From the NCBI RefSeq assembly GCF_004771275.1, contig NZ_RQEV01000012.1, forward strand, positions 310,001 to 374,000: 64,000 nucleotides of DNA, written 5' to 3'. Below are positions 52,154-61,979 of this stretch, piece by piece; the first letter of the stretch is position 1, and each line of letters opens with the position of its first letter. The notes under the pieces are model-generated. The model saw only the letters and a list, made by a program, of their open reading frames with translations. It made no database searches and was not told where the DNA came from. The position numbers were made by a program, and so were the translations under genes. The DNA is from Leptospira fluminis (GTDB lineage Bacteria > Spirochaetota > Leptospiria > Leptospirales > Leptospiraceae).

Positions 52154-53641
52154 ATGGCTACTGCACGCAAAAAAAAATCCGTACAAACAACTAAGATTCA
52201 AAAGAAAGGAGTCTCTTTCGATAGGGCGGCCTTCGAGGCCAAACTAGGGACTCCTAAAAAAGTGGAAGCCTGGGGAATGAATCATTTTTCCTTGAGTCCG
52301 GTTTTCTATCCGAAATCGGAAGAGGATTTTCGGGATGTTTTTGCCTATGCCCGCGCCACCGGAGCCAAGCTTTCGTTCCGAGGGGGCGGTTGCAGTTACG
52401 GCGACGCGGCGACGAACGAGAAAGGCATCATCATAGATATCAAGGATTTTAACCGGATTCTCTCCTTCGACCAAAAGACTGGAGTGTTAAAAGCTGAGTC
52501 CGGAGCGACCATCAAGCAGCTCTGGGAATTCGGCGTGGAAAAAGGTTTTTGGCCGCCGGTAGTGAGCGGGACTATGTTTCCGACCTTGGGCGGCGCACTT
52601 TCCATGAATATTCACGGAAAGAATAATTTCGCGGTGGGTCCCATCGGAGATCATATCCAAGAGTTCACGTTTTTGACCGTGGACGGAAAAGAGCACGTCG
52701 CTAATCCTAAAAAGAATCCGGATCTGTTTTACTCCGCAATTTCAGGCTTCGGAATGTTAGGAGCATTTCTCACCGTTACGATTCGGATGAAGAAAATCCA
52801 TGCCGGAAAGATGAGGGTTTGGCCCGTCAATACGTTCAATCTCCAGGAGATGTTCGATTATTTCGAAAAAGAGTACAAGCACTCGGATTATTTGGTGGGA
52901 TGGGTGGATGCGTTCGCTTCGGGCAAACAGCTCGGAAGAGGACAGATCCACAAGGCGGTTCACTTGAAAGCGGGGGAAGATCCCGACTTCCCGGAAAACT
53001 GCAAGATCGAAAACCAGATTCTTCCTTCTACCTTCCTCGGTTTGATTCCTAAATCGTGGATGTGGATTTTCATGTACCCGTTCAGCAACAAATTCGGAAT
53101 GCGTTTTGTGAATTTCGGAAAGTGGATTTCGGGATTTCTGAACAATAATAAGCCCTATATGCAGGGACATGCGGAATACGCGTTTCTCCTGGATTACGTT
53201 CCGAATTGGAAATTTATGTACAAACCGGGCGCGATGATACAATACCAGAGTTTCCTTCCGAAGGAGAATGCCGTTCGCGGATTCGAGGAGCTTCTCAAAG
53301 CGGGACAAAAAAAAGGAATCGTAACTTGGTTGGCCGTATTTAAGAAACACCGCCCGGATAAATTCCTTCTCACGCACGCTTTGGACGGATATTCCATGGC
53401 GATGGATTTTCCGATGACGAAAGGGAATAAGGAAAAGCTGTGGGAACTGGCAAAGGAAATGGACGAAATCGTTTTAAAATACGGCGGGAAATTTTATTTT
53501 GCTAAAGACAGTACTCTTCGTCCCGAGATTTTGAATCGGGCCTTCCCGAAAAAGAGCCTGGATAAATTTAGATCCTTGAAAAAGAAACTGGATCCGGTTA
53601 ATTTGCTGGAATCCGATCTGTACAGGAGGATTTGGAAATAA
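52154..53641 (+). CDS. dprE1: DprE1-like decaprenylphosphoryl-ribose 2'-oxidase
   Basis: 495 aa FAD oxidase of the vanillyl-alcohol oxidase fold. DprE1 hallmarks are [11 protein letters not shown] (residues 76-86), PVVSGT...[12 protein letters not shown] (about 135-157, including the IHGKN loop), and FYFAKDS with Lys451, equal to the essential Lys418 of the mycobacterial enzyme. The site of the mycobacterial inhibitor-sensitive Cys387 reads YSMAMDFP here, that is Ala416. It oxidises the 2' position of polyprenyl-phospho-ribose. The N-terminus is Lys-rich, without a signal. Confidence 0.85.
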   Translation: MATARKKKSVQTTKIQKKGVSFDRAAFEAKLGTPKKVEAWGMNHFSLSPVFYPKSEEDFRDVFAYARATGAKLSFRGGGCSYGDAATNEKGIIIDIKDFNRILSFDQKTGVLKAESGATIKQLWEFGVEKGFWPPVVSGTMFPTLGGALSMNIHGKNNFAVGPIGDHIQEFTFLTVDGKEHVANPKKNPDLFYSAISGFGMLGAFLTVTIRMKKIHAGKMRVWPVNTFNLQEMFDYFEKEYKHSDYLVGWVDAFASGKQLGRGQIHKAVHLKAGEDPDFPENCKIENQILPSTFLGLIPKSWMWIFMYPFSNKFGMRFVNFGKWISGFLNNNKPYMQGHAEYAFLLDYVPNWKFMYKPGAMIQYQSFLPKENAVRGFEELLKAGQKKGIVTWLAVFKKHRPDKFLLTHALDGYSMAMDFPMTKGNKEKLWELAKEMDEIVLKYGGKFYFAKDSTLRPEILNRAFPKKSLDKFRSLKKKLDPVNLLESDLYRRIWK

Positions 53642-53691
53642 GTGGGATGACTTCCCAGAATGATCCCGCAATATGAAAGGATTCGAATATA

Positions 53692-55785
53692 ATGTCTAAA
53701 GGGACGATCGGCTTTTTCGGCGAAAACTTCAAGTCGCTAAAAAGAGCTGCGAATATAATCTTCTTTTCCGTCCTTTTTATGCGGATGGGCTTCGATCCGG
53801 CAGTCTCCAGAAACTCCCTTTATGAATTGATCTTGGGCGGGTTCTTTATCGTAAGTTTGGGCTACGCTTATCTTTGGCTCAGGAAAGACGCGCGACGGAA
53901 AAGAATCCTGGATTTCGGCCTGCTATTCGGATTGGCATACGCCTCCGTTTCCACCGCCTTATTCACTTCCTATCTTATCAACACCGAAATTCCTAGGTTG
54001 AAGATGTTCGGAAGATTCGCCTATATGGGCGTGATCGTCTTTCTCATCGTTCGTTATGTTCGAGGCGCATCCAGAGTCGGGACGAATCTGATCCTGGCTT
54101 GTTTTTACGGGAGCCTTCCTTTTTTGGCGTTGCAACTCCAAACTCCGTACAAAGGGGCCTTAACGTTCTTCTTTTTACTCGGCATCCTCGCGGATCGGAT
54201 TCTGGGTTTCCGAACGATCAATGTGCTTAGGTACCGCGTTCCTAAGTCCTTCGTCCTTTTTTTACTTCTATACGCTTTGCTCCCTTGGCTTTATGCGGGG
54301 TTAAAGACTCCCGTGCTCGATTTTGCCGACGGGTTTTTTCTACAAGGAATTCCGATCTGCCTCTTTCTATTATTCGTAAATATCGCACCTTCCGCATGGA
54401 GTTCCATCGTCCAAAGATCCGTCGGAACACTATTCATCGTAAGCGGTTTCTTTTTGTTCGCGGCCCTTTCTTTCTTTTCCTTCCAGAATGGACTCGCATC
54501 CTTGATCTTTGTAAAGAAGACCATACTCGCCGGAACGAATACCAACGATATAGCGACCTTGCTTTCGCTTTCCATGCCTTGGGTTCTTCACGGTTTTTTT
54601 TGCTCTCAGAAATGGAAGGCCAGGACCTTTTTTCTGGTTTGTTTCTGTTTGTTGGCCGCGGGCACGTTCGTCATTCATGTTCGCGGTCTTTACATCGCTT
54701 TCTTTGCGACCGTATTCGTTTTCTTTTTCCTGAAATTCGTCTCCGAAAAACTACGTTTAATGTTCGTCGGGATCTTGGTCGTCCTTCTCGGCCTCTTCGC
54801 CTGGATTTTCTTTCAGAATTTCAAGTTTCCTCTCTTTGACAATTTTCATTCCTTGTGGGCAAGAACTTTGCTCTGGAGATTGGCTCTTCGGGCTTTGGTG
54901 GATAATTGGATCTTCGGAATCGGAGCATTCCAATACAAAGGTTTATTGGTCTGGGGAAATCCGTTGGATCTCCCCCCCGGCGTTTTTATGCAGGAGGATT
55001 TGGGAAGGATTCACGTACATAATCTATTCCTTCAGGTCGGTTTGAACTGGGGGATTTTCCCCGCACTCGGCTTACTCGGGTGTTTTTTCTTCGCATTATT
55101 TCCGTTTCTGAAAGCGGATAGGATCCAATTCCGAAGCAGCGCTTTCGGTTTTCGTATCTCCCTTTTTTGCTTCGGTGTCTATTCCATGGCGAACTATTCG
55201 TTTAACATTGCAGGGTTGCACACGGCCTTTTCTCTCCTGCTGTTCGCTTCCCTGCCTCCGGAGTTTTCCGCACCCATTAAAAACGGGATCCCGGTTTTTA
55301 AGAAAGGGATAGGGCGGTATCTTTCCGTCGGAGTCGCTTTTCTTTTCCTATGCTCCGCGTGTTTTTTGCTTCACATCGAATATCTGCATTCGGAGCAGAT
55401 CTCATTAACCAAAGGATTCCGTTCCAGGAATCTTCTGAACGATCTGGTACTGGACGAGAATTTCGTCGATGATTATAAAATCGTAAAGTTACGGGAAGCC
55501 TTCGCCATTTCGGAAAGATTAGTCCGGATCTTTCCGAAGGACCCCATCTTCCTGGAAGAAAGCGCCGAATTAGCGAGAGTCTTGTACAGCAAAACCCGAG
55601 AGGATCGTTTTCTGAACGTCTCGATCGGAAGATTCGAAGCCTGCACCTCCTATTCTTCCAATCCTTGGTTCTGTTTCTATAATTTGGAAAGATTGAAGCC
55701 GGTCGACAATTCCGAGAATTACAAAAAAAGCATGAAGAAGTTCAACCCGTTTCTCCTGCCGCTGGAAAAGCGTTCTCCTTTTTAG
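53692..55785 (+). CDS. O-antigen ligase/polymerase-like membrane protein
   Basis: 697 aa with about 12 membrane segments and a hydrophilic loop holding HNLFLQVGLNWGIF, the HNxxL-type mark of WaaL and Wzy proteins. A 140-residue soluble C-terminal part (LNDLVLDENFVDDYK) resembles the repeat-rich tail of some such enzymes. It would join or polymerise undecaprenyl-linked sugars at the periplasmic side. Its last 44 bases overlap the convergent acyltransferase gene. Confidence 0.8.
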   Translation: MSKGTIGFFGENFKSLKRAANIIFFSVLFMRMGFDPAVSRNSLYELILGGFFIVSLGYAYLWLRKDARRKRILDFGLLFGLAYASVSTALFTSYLINTEIPRLKMFGRFAYMGVIVFLIVRYVRGASRVGTNLILACFYGSLPFLALQLQTPYKGALTFFFLLGILADRILGFRTINVLRYRVPKSFVLFLLLYALLPWLYAGLKTPVLDFADGFFLQGIPICLFLLFVNIAPSAWSSIVQRSVGTLFIVSGFFLFAALSFFSFQNGLASLIFVKKTILAGTNTNDIATLLSLSMPWVLHGFFCSQKWKARTFFLVCFCLLAAGTFVIHVRGLYIAFFATVFVFFFLKFVSEKLRLMFVGILVVLLGLFAWIFFQNFKFPLFDNFHSLWARTLLWRLALRALVDNWIFGIGAFQYKGLLVWGNPLDLPPGVFMQEDLGRIHVHNLFLQVGLNWGIFPALGLLGCFFFALFPFLKADRIQFRSSAFGFRISLFCFGVYSMANYSFNIAGLHTAFSLLLFASLPPEFSAPIKNGIPVFKKGIGRYLSVGVAFLFLCSACFLLHIEYLHSEQISLTKGFRSRNLLNDLVLDENFVDDYKIVKLREAFAISERLVRIFPKDPIFLEESAELARVLYSKTREDRFLNVSIGRFEACTSYSSNPWFCFYNLERLKPVDNSENYKKSMKKFNPFLLPLEKRSPF

Positions 55786-56992
55786 ATAGGATCACCTCTT
55801 TTCCGTACCTGGATTCCTTCCAGACCATGAAAGGTCTTTCCGCGACCAAGTGGAATAGATATCCGAAGAATAGAACGATAAACCCTGCGGGCACGAAAGC
55901 CAGCGCAAAATCCAAATATCTAGGATGATTCACATCCACGAATAGCGGGGTTAAAATGCCCGCCAGGAAAAAGTGGATCAGATACGCACAGTAGGATAAT
56001 TTCGCGATGGGGGAGAATATCCGGAACGAAAGTAATTTGGAAGACAAGGACTCCGGCCTCAGCGACAGAAGCATCACCGCGGCGCAGGCGAAAGCGTTCA
56101 GATTGAAACGAAAGACCATGGAAATCGGATCCGGGCTGAATTCGTAGAGAAAGAAAATAATATAGAAAACGGCGACAGCGGAGACAAGTAGAAGAGTTCT
56201 CCTTTTTTTAGCGTCTTTTAGGAATTCGAAGATGCGATCCGGATATCTGTTTAAGACATAGGAGAGCAAAATTCCCGTAAAAAGGGAATCCAATCGGGTA
56301 TGGAGAGGGTAATAGATCAGCTCGTGATATAACGCTTTGGAAACTACCGGATCCGTAATTCCTTCTATCCTTAATTTGAATATTATAAACCGATACATCG
56401 TAGGGAATAGAATGCAGGATAATAACGTATAAATCCTGTATTTTTCCGGGATTCTTCTGAAAAAGACGAGTAGAAAGGGCGGGAAGAGTAGATAGAACTG
56501 CTCTTCCAAGGATAAGGACCATCCGTGTGGAACCGTTCCCGGAAAATAATTGGATATATACAGAAAATCGAATATGGCCCTGCTCTTATACTGGATCAAT
56601 TCGTTTGCGGAGTCGGGCTGGAGTTTGATCAACAGAGGAAACAGCAAGAAAGTCTGTAAGGACAGAAAAATGAAATACGGGGGAAAAATCCGAATCGTCC
56701 GTTTGGAAAAAAACACCCCGAGCCGGATCGTTCCGGAGCGGTCCAATTCCCGGAAAAGCGGGCCTGAAATCAGGAAACCGCTCAGTACGAAAAAGATATC
56801 CATCGCAAAACTTCCGGAGCTGAAGAAGTTCCGGGCGAATTCATTCGGATCCTGGATCTTCGATTCGAAAGGGCGGTACATGTGACCCGCGACGACTAAA
56901 AAGAAACCTAAGCTTCGTAATCCGTTTAGCGGGGCGATTTCACGAGGGTCGAATTTAAATATTCCGAAAAAATAATGCCTAACGGCTTTCAT
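55742..56992 (-). CDS. Acyltransferase family 3 (OafA-like)
   Basis: 416 aa with about 10 membrane segments and the catalytic His in FFLVVAGHMYRPFES. Another marker is SFAMDIFFVLSGFLI. Such enzymes add acetyl, succinyl or other acyl groups to sugars outside the membrane. It overlaps the upstream GT gene by 14 bases, so both are one operon, and its 3' end overlaps the ligase gene. Confidence 0.85.
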   Translation of the reverse strand: MKAVRHYFFGIFKFDPREIAPLNGLRSLGFFLVVAGHMYRPFESKIQDPNEFARNFFSSGSFAMDIFFVLSGFLISGPLFRELDRSGTIRLGVFFSKRTIRIFPPYFIFLSLQTFLLFPLLIKLQPDSANELIQYKSRAIFDFLYISNYFPGTVPHGWSLSLEEQFYLLFPPFLLVFFRRIPEKYRIYTLLSCILFPTMYRFIIFKLRIEGITDPVVSKALYHELIYYPLHTRLDSLFTGILLSYVLNRYPDRIFEFLKDAKKRRTLLLVSAVAVFYIIFFLYEFSPDPISMVFRFNLNAFACAAVMLLSLRPESLSSKLLSFRIFSPIAKLSYCAYLIHFFLAGILTPLFVDVNHPRYLDFALAFVPAGFIVLFFGYLFHLVAERPFMVWKESRYGKEVILSKKENAFPAAGETG

Positions 56993-58553
56993 GCAACGTT
57001 TCCAGATCAGCGCGGTTCGGTATCGGTCGGATTTCCACGGTTTCTAAATGGATAGAAGGACTTTTATGAAAGGAGATCTCAGAGATTTCGAACCGGTTCG
57101 ATTTCGGCACTAATTTTTCCTTGGGATAGGCATCCTTAGCGCCGACTACGGTAAACCTTCGGATACCGGATCCATAGAGTCCAGTCAAAAGTACGTCGAA
57201 TTCCGCTTCATCGGGAAGTTCGAAGATCATTCTTTCCGTCCGAAACGAATTCGGAGGAAACATGGCGCTCCCTCTTCTGTAAACGACGGCCTTTTCCGCA
57301 AAAGAATCCAATTCGGAGTTTTCCAAAACGATGGATTTCGTGAATTTATGGTACATTACGTCGTAAGTACAGACTCCAAGAACGGAAAATCCGATCGCTA
57401 CAGCCGCCATTACTTTCAAGAGTTTAGAACCGGCGATGTCGACGCTTTCCAACGAATGAAAAGCGAACAGAAGTAGGATCGGTGTGACCGTCAATAGGAA
57501 CCTTGGCCCGAAAAGAACCCCCTGCCAGAATTTAGGAGAAGTGAGAGCCGCAGATAAGAGAATAAAAAATAGAATTCCCACGAAAACGGTCCGAATCTTC
57601 GAATCTTTAAGGGTCGATTTCCAAGTGAAGAGAAGGATGGGATACGCTCCGAATAACCCGATGGATCCGTGGCCGAAAGCGATCAGCTCCCAAAAGAAAG
57701 AAAGTTGCGCCCAAGGATCGAATTCCTTCGGAGAAAAAGACTGCAAATAACCGCGGGACCCGAAGGGATGTCCCACTACCGTGTCGTTGATCGCCGCCTG
57801 CAAAAGAAATAAAACTCCGAACACGGCGGGAAACCATAGCAATCGGAATCGTTTCGGCATGAAAAGGACTTGGGAAAAAGTCAGGGAAGCCGCCAACAAT
57901 ACCACTTCCTGTCGGAAAAGAGCCGCAAGTCCGAATGAGATTCCGGCTAAGATCGCATCTTTGGTTTCGCGGCCTTTCTCTTTTTCGGTTCGTAATAGAT
58001 AATACAGGCCGGCGGTGACTCCCGCCATGGAAAGGATGTATTCGGACATATCCGTGGAAAAAAGACTGAAGGTGGAACCGACTAACAGAAATAATATGAA
58101 AAAAAATCTGGTGCCGTTCCTGAAATCCAATTCTTTCGAGATCTCGTACAGGAAGGCTAGACATACCAAGCTAGAGATCAGCGATAAAATGAAACTGCCT
58201 ACTCTTCCGAAAAGGAGAGCGAGCGGCGCTTGGACGGCGGCGTAATAGAAAGGAAAAACGTAATAACATTTTCCCCGGTAAGAATGAGCCATCGTATCTC
58301 CCTTTTCGATGGTCATCGGGAGAAAGCGAAACGTAGGATCGAAATCCTTTCCGAAGTATCTACAGGAAAAATCCGGAAATCCTTGGACCAACAAGTCCGC
58401 CACCTGCTGCTGCTTGATGGCCCCGTCTCCGACTCGGATTCCGGTTTGGTACTGCCAGGTTAAAAAAAGGGCGAGAAAAGAAGCGCCGAAAAGAACGAAT
58501 CCTTTTTTCGAATCGGTTAAGGAAATTAAACGTCGCAGTGCGGCTCGAAACAT
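56979..58553 (-). CDS. GT-C-type membrane glycosyltransferase A, 524 aa
   Basis: ATG 58553 is used because the N-terminal 84 residues of the longer frame are not protein-like. The protein has about 11 membrane segments, and an early periplasmic loop with Asp residues (TGIRVGDGAIKQQQVADLL), as in the lipid-phosphosugar GT-C class. LAALFRQEVV and LFGPRFLLTVTP are shared in form with its divergent neighbour. Acceptor and sugar unknown. It forms an operon with the acyltransferase. Confidence 0.75.
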   Translation of the reverse strand: MFRAALRRLISLTDSKKGFVLFGASFLALFLTWQYQTGIRVGDGAIKQQQVADLLVQGFPDFSCRYFGKDFDPTFRFLPMTIEKGDTMAHSYRGKCYYVFPFYYAAVQAPLALLFGRVGSFILSLISSLVCLAFLYEISKELDFRNGTRFFFILFLLVGSTFSLFSTDMSEYILSMAGVTAGLYYLLRTEKEKGRETKDAILAGISFGLAALFRQEVVLLAASLTFSQVLFMPKRFRLLWFPAVFGVLFLLQAAINDTVVGHPFGSRGYLQSFSPKEFDPWAQLSFFWELIAFGHGSIGLFGAYPILLFTWKSTLKDSKIRTVFVGILFFILLSAALTSPKFWQGVLFGPRFLLTVTPILLLFAFHSLESVDIAGSKLLKVMAAVAIGFSVLGVCTYDVMYHKFTKSIVLENSELDSFAEKAVVYRRGSAMFPPNSFRTERMIFELPDEAEFDVLLTGLYGSGIRRFTVVGAKDAYPKEKLVPKSNRFEISEISFHKSPSIHLETVEIRPIPNRADLETLHESR

Positions 58554-58686
58554 GAAAACTAGGAAATGTAGTTTTCGATACCGGTCAAGTAAATTCTCCC
58601 GAAACTGCGGGTCTCCGATTCTGACTCCCGAAGTTTCGGATTTTCCTTTACATATTCCTTCCCGTACAACAGGATACTTGCGATTC

Positions 58687-60261
58687 ATGAATCGAGTACT
58701 TCGTAGCTCTAGACTTCTGACTTTACTCGTATTGGCGGCCGTGCTACTCGGTTCCGTCTCGTATTTAAAGCCTAGATATTCCTTTAATTGGGACATACAT
58801 AACAAAGCCGTCCAAGCGTATTCTCTAGTCCAAAACGGTTTTCAATCGGAGGAATTGTATTATCCCGGAAAAGCGGTGGACCCAGCGTTCAAATTCTTTC
58901 CCCAACAAGGAAACGTATTCCTCCAGATAGATCAACGGAATCTAAGCGCGTTTCCGGTCGCATTCGCGGTGATTTCGGCGCCTTGGATTTGGATCTTCGG
59001 ATTCGAATCTCTGCCGTATGCGAGCGCATTCGGTCTTTTTCTTTGCCTAGTCGCTTACGCAAGATATTGGCGACCGACGCCGTTTATACTAACTGTCAGC
59101 GTTTTGTGTACGTTCCTATGGATTCTTTCCGTGGAGTATTCGGAACACAGCGTTTTCATTCTTTTTTGCTTACTTTCCTTATCCTTAGCCGTTAAGAAAC
59201 CAGGTTCGGATCTAGGTTTCCTTTTGTCCGGACTGATGTGCGGACTCACCGTATGGTTCAGGCACGAAGGATTGGTTTATTGTGCGAGTTTGGCCTTGTG
59301 GATTTTTCTTTCCCGGATCGGGAGCCGGAAAGAGGCGAACTTGAAAAGAACGATCAGGAGATCGACGCTTTTCATTCTAGGTGCGGGCCTAGTTGTTGCT
59401 ACATTCAGTATTTTTAATTTTATAGATTACGGACATCCTTTGGGCCCGAGATACATGATCAATCGGGAAGGATTGGGGGTACCGTTTCTCGTCCGCTTAG
59501 GATGGGCCAAAAGTCTTCTCTTTTTCGGGGAGTTTAAGTTGGGATATTTCGGATATATGCCGACGACTCTCCTGCTTTTTCCGGTTTTGTTGTATTCTTG
59601 GAAGAAACTCTCGCGAACGAACAAGTTGATCCTCGGTTCCTCTTTGACATACATACTTCTGGTACTGGTCATCGTCCCGAACGACGGATTTACGAATTGG
59701 GGACCTCGTTTCTTCGGTCCGGTTGTGTTTCCGTTCGTGATTCTTTTTTCCAAATATTTCTATTTTCTAAAAAGAAGAAGGAAGGCCGCCGTATTCAGGT
59801 ACGTCCTGTTGGCGGGATTGTCTTTTTCTTTCCTGATGGGACTCGCCGGTATAAGATATATAGGCGAAGGGAGAAAACAGCAGGAAAAGTCGGATGCTTT
59901 CTATCGTTCCTCCTCCGCGGATGTTTGGATCTTTCCGGATGATTCCATCGCCTATATGGCGGGCGTCGATTTCTTCTCTAAGATCGTACTTAGAGTGGCG
60001 ACCCCGTCGGATCTTGAAGATCTGCTTCCGAAATTAAGAGAGAGATGGCCGGAAAGCAGGGTGGCTTTTTTTCAGACGGACATCGATAAGATCGATCCTA
60101 GAATGAAAACCGTGCTCGCTTCCAATCCTGCGTTGGCGGAAAGTGTCAGAAGAACGATTTGGCGAGAGGAAGAGTTGGATCCGATTTTGGGAAGATTTTT
60201 CCGAAATTTGCGGGAAATCAAGTCGGACCGATTGAAGGGGCAGATCGGAACCTGGAAATGA
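58687..60261 (+). CDS. GT-C-type membrane glycosyltransferase B, 524 aa
   Basis: From ATG 58687. It is exactly as long as its divergent neighbour and has the same order of features: an early loop with Asp (SFNWDIHNKAVQAYSLVQNG), VWFRHEGLVY, and WGPRFFGPVVFP, with about 11 membrane segments. The C-terminal 130 residues are soluble. The two are likely paralogs. Function inferred as a glycosyltransferase using polyprenyl-phosphosugars. An upstream frame of 126 more codons is rejected because it runs through the neighbour's promoter area. Confidence 0.72.
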   Translation: MNRVLRSSRLLTLLVLAAVLLGSVSYLKPRYSFNWDIHNKAVQAYSLVQNGFQSEELYYPGKAVDPAFKFFPQQGNVFLQIDQRNLSAFPVAFAVISAPWIWIFGFESLPYASAFGLFLCLVAYARYWRPTPFILTVSVLCTFLWILSVEYSEHSVFILFCLLSLSLAVKKPGSDLGFLLSGLMCGLTVWFRHEGLVYCASLALWIFLSRIGSRKEANLKRTIRRSTLFILGAGLVVATFSIFNFIDYGHPLGPRYMINREGLGVPFLVRLGWAKSLLFFGEFKLGYFGYMPTTLLLFPVLLYSWKKLSRTNKLILGSSLTYILLVLVIVPNDGFTNWGPRFFGPVVFPFVILFSKYFYFLKRRRKAAVFRYVLLAGLSFSFLMGLAGIRYIGEGRKQQEKSDAFYRSSSADVWIFPDDSIAYMAGVDFFSKIVLRVATPSDLEDLLPKLRERWPESRVAFFQTDIDKIDPRMKTVLASNPALAESVRRTIWREEELDPILGRFFRNLREIKSDRLKGQIGTWK

Positions 60262-60307
60262 GCGGCCGAAATTTTAGAGTATTTTAGGAATAGATAAAAT
60301 AGATAAA

Positions 60308-61963
60308 ATGAAACCGTCTTTTTTCAATAGAATCTCGGATAGGATCTTCTCGCAATCCTGCGCAAAATCTCTCGATTCCGTTTCAGTAATCTTATTCGGT
60401 TACGTAGTCTTAATGAATTCCTGGGTGGGAGAGGATTCCTATATCACTTTTCGGACCGTGGAAAATTTTCTGAACGGCTTCGGACTGAGATGGAACGTAT
60501 ACGAAAGGGTGCAGGTCTATACTCATCCGCTGTGGATGTTCGGCATCGCTTTCTTCGGAGCGCTGAAAATTCCTCTTTTTTATGCCGTTCTTCTGCTTTC
60601 CTGGATCTGCATTTTCGGGAGCTCTTTTTTGCTGGTCCGGTCTAGATCGGAAAAGAAGGAAACGTTTGCGTGGATTCTTCTGCTTTTGGTTTCCTGCCGG
60701 GCCTTTGTGGACTATTCCACCTCGGGTTTGGAAAACCCCGCCTCTTTTCTACTTTTAATCCTGCTTTTCAAGCAAGGGGAAACGCTGCTTTCGAATCCGA
60801 ACGGAAAGGACGTTTTCGGTTTCGCATTGATTCTTTCTTTGGCGTACTTAAATCGGCAGGATACGGTTCTTTTCGGAGTCCCTTATCTCGTCCGGCTATT
60901 TCTTACTTCTTTTAGGAACGGACAAACGATTCGTTGGATGGGATGGGGAAGTCTCGGACTCCTGCCCGCCTTGGCCTGGATCGTTTTTTCTTTACTCTAT
61001 TACGGTTATCCGTTTCCGAACACCGCGTATGCGAAATTGAATACCGGGGTTCCCTCCGGAGAGCTTTGGTTTTCGGGATTTCTGTATTTGAGAAATTCCG
61101 TCCTCTGGGATCCCGTCTCCATCCTAGCCTTGGCTTTTCCGATCGTGTATTTCGCTATGGATCGGAAAAAAAGATTCGATCCGGAATTTCTTTTTCCGAT
61201 TTTAGGAATTCTTTTTTATCTGATTTATATCCTAAAGATCGGCGGGGATTTTATGGCCGGAAGATTTGTTTCTCTTCCGTTCGTTGCTGCGGTCTTCGTT
61301 TTAACTAAAATCCGTCATCGATCCGTTGCGGTATTCGGGTTCTTGTGTTTTATTTTTTTTATGATCCTGAATCCTCGTTCGTATCTATATACCACCGCGA
61401 CTTATTCCCGGGCCAGGATGGACGGTAAAATCGCGGATGAGAAAAGTATGTATTTTCCGAACGCGAATTTTTTCCGGTCCTTTTTCGTTTCTGAATATCC
61501 GGATCACGGTTGGGCGGAGCAGGGTAGGAAGTACAAAAAGGAGAAAAGCGCTTCTCCCTCCCGGTTTTCCGTCTGCGCTACCTTGAACGTAGGATATTTC
61601 GGGTACTATTCCGGGCCGGAAAGGAAAATCGTGGATGTTTACGCGTTGACCGATCCCTTATTAAGCAAGCTGAAATCTGCCCGTCCTTGGCGTATCGGCC
61701 ATTTCGGGCGGAATTTACCCGAGGGCTATTTGGAATCCATCGATAGCGGGGAAAATCGGATCGCGGATTCCAATCTGAAAGAATATTATGAAAAACTTAA
61801 ATTATTGACGGAGTCGCCTGATCTCTTCTCTAAAAATCGCCTCGAAGAGATTCTTAGGGAAAATTTGGGAGGAAATCGACAACTTCTTGCCCGGTACACG
61901 GACGAGCGGGAATGGCAGGAAATTCCGAAAGATGCGACCTGCGGACTCGGTCAGGGGTTTTGA
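60308..61963 (+). CDS. AftB-like GT-C arabinofuranosyltransferase, 551 aa
   Basis: The sequence follows mycobacterial AftB (GT89) block by block: GEDSYITFRTVENFLNGFG (41-59), ERVQVYTHPLWM, STSGLEN (137-143), YYGYPFPNTAYAK (231-243), KIGGDFMAGR (310-319), and a soluble tail with TLNVGYFGYYSG, VDVYALTDPLLSK and WRIGHFGRNLPEG. AftB adds terminal beta-1,2 arabinofuranose from polyprenyl-phospho-arabinose. Asp43 is the likely catalytic residue. No ribosome site is evident. The DprE1/DprE2 genes about 6.7 kb upstream would make the donor. Confidence 0.82.
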   Translation: MKPSFFNRISDRIFSQSCAKSLDSVSVILFGYVVLMNSWVGEDSYITFRTVENFLNGFGLRWNVYERVQVYTHPLWMFGIAFFGALKIPLFYAVLLLSWICIFGSSFLLVRSRSEKKETFAWILLLLVSCRAFVDYSTSGLENPASFLLLILLFKQGETLLSNPNGKDVFGFALILSLAYLNRQDTVLFGVPYLVRLFLTSFRNGQTIRWMGWGSLGLLPALAWIVFSLLYYGYPFPNTAYAKLNTGVPSGELWFSGFLYLRNSVLWDPVSILALAFPIVYFAMDRKKRFDPEFLFPILGILFYLIYILKIGGDFMAGRFVSLPFVAAVFVLTKIRHRSVAVFGFLCFIFFMILNPRSYLYTTATYSRARMDGKIADEKSMYFPNANFFRSFFVSEYPDHGWAEQGRKYKKEKSASPSRFSVCATLNVGYFGYYSGPERKIVDVYALTDPLLSKLKSARPWRIGHFGRNLPEGYLESIDSGENRIADSNLKEYYEKLKLLTESPDLFSKNRLEEILRENLGGNRQLLARYTDEREWQEIPKDATCGLGQGF

Positions 61964-61979
61964 CGGGAAGCCAATCTTC

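Noticed and set aside
58309..58686. Upstream 126 codons for GT-C protein B
   Set aside because: They run antisense to the start of GT-C protein A and carry no membrane or family pattern.
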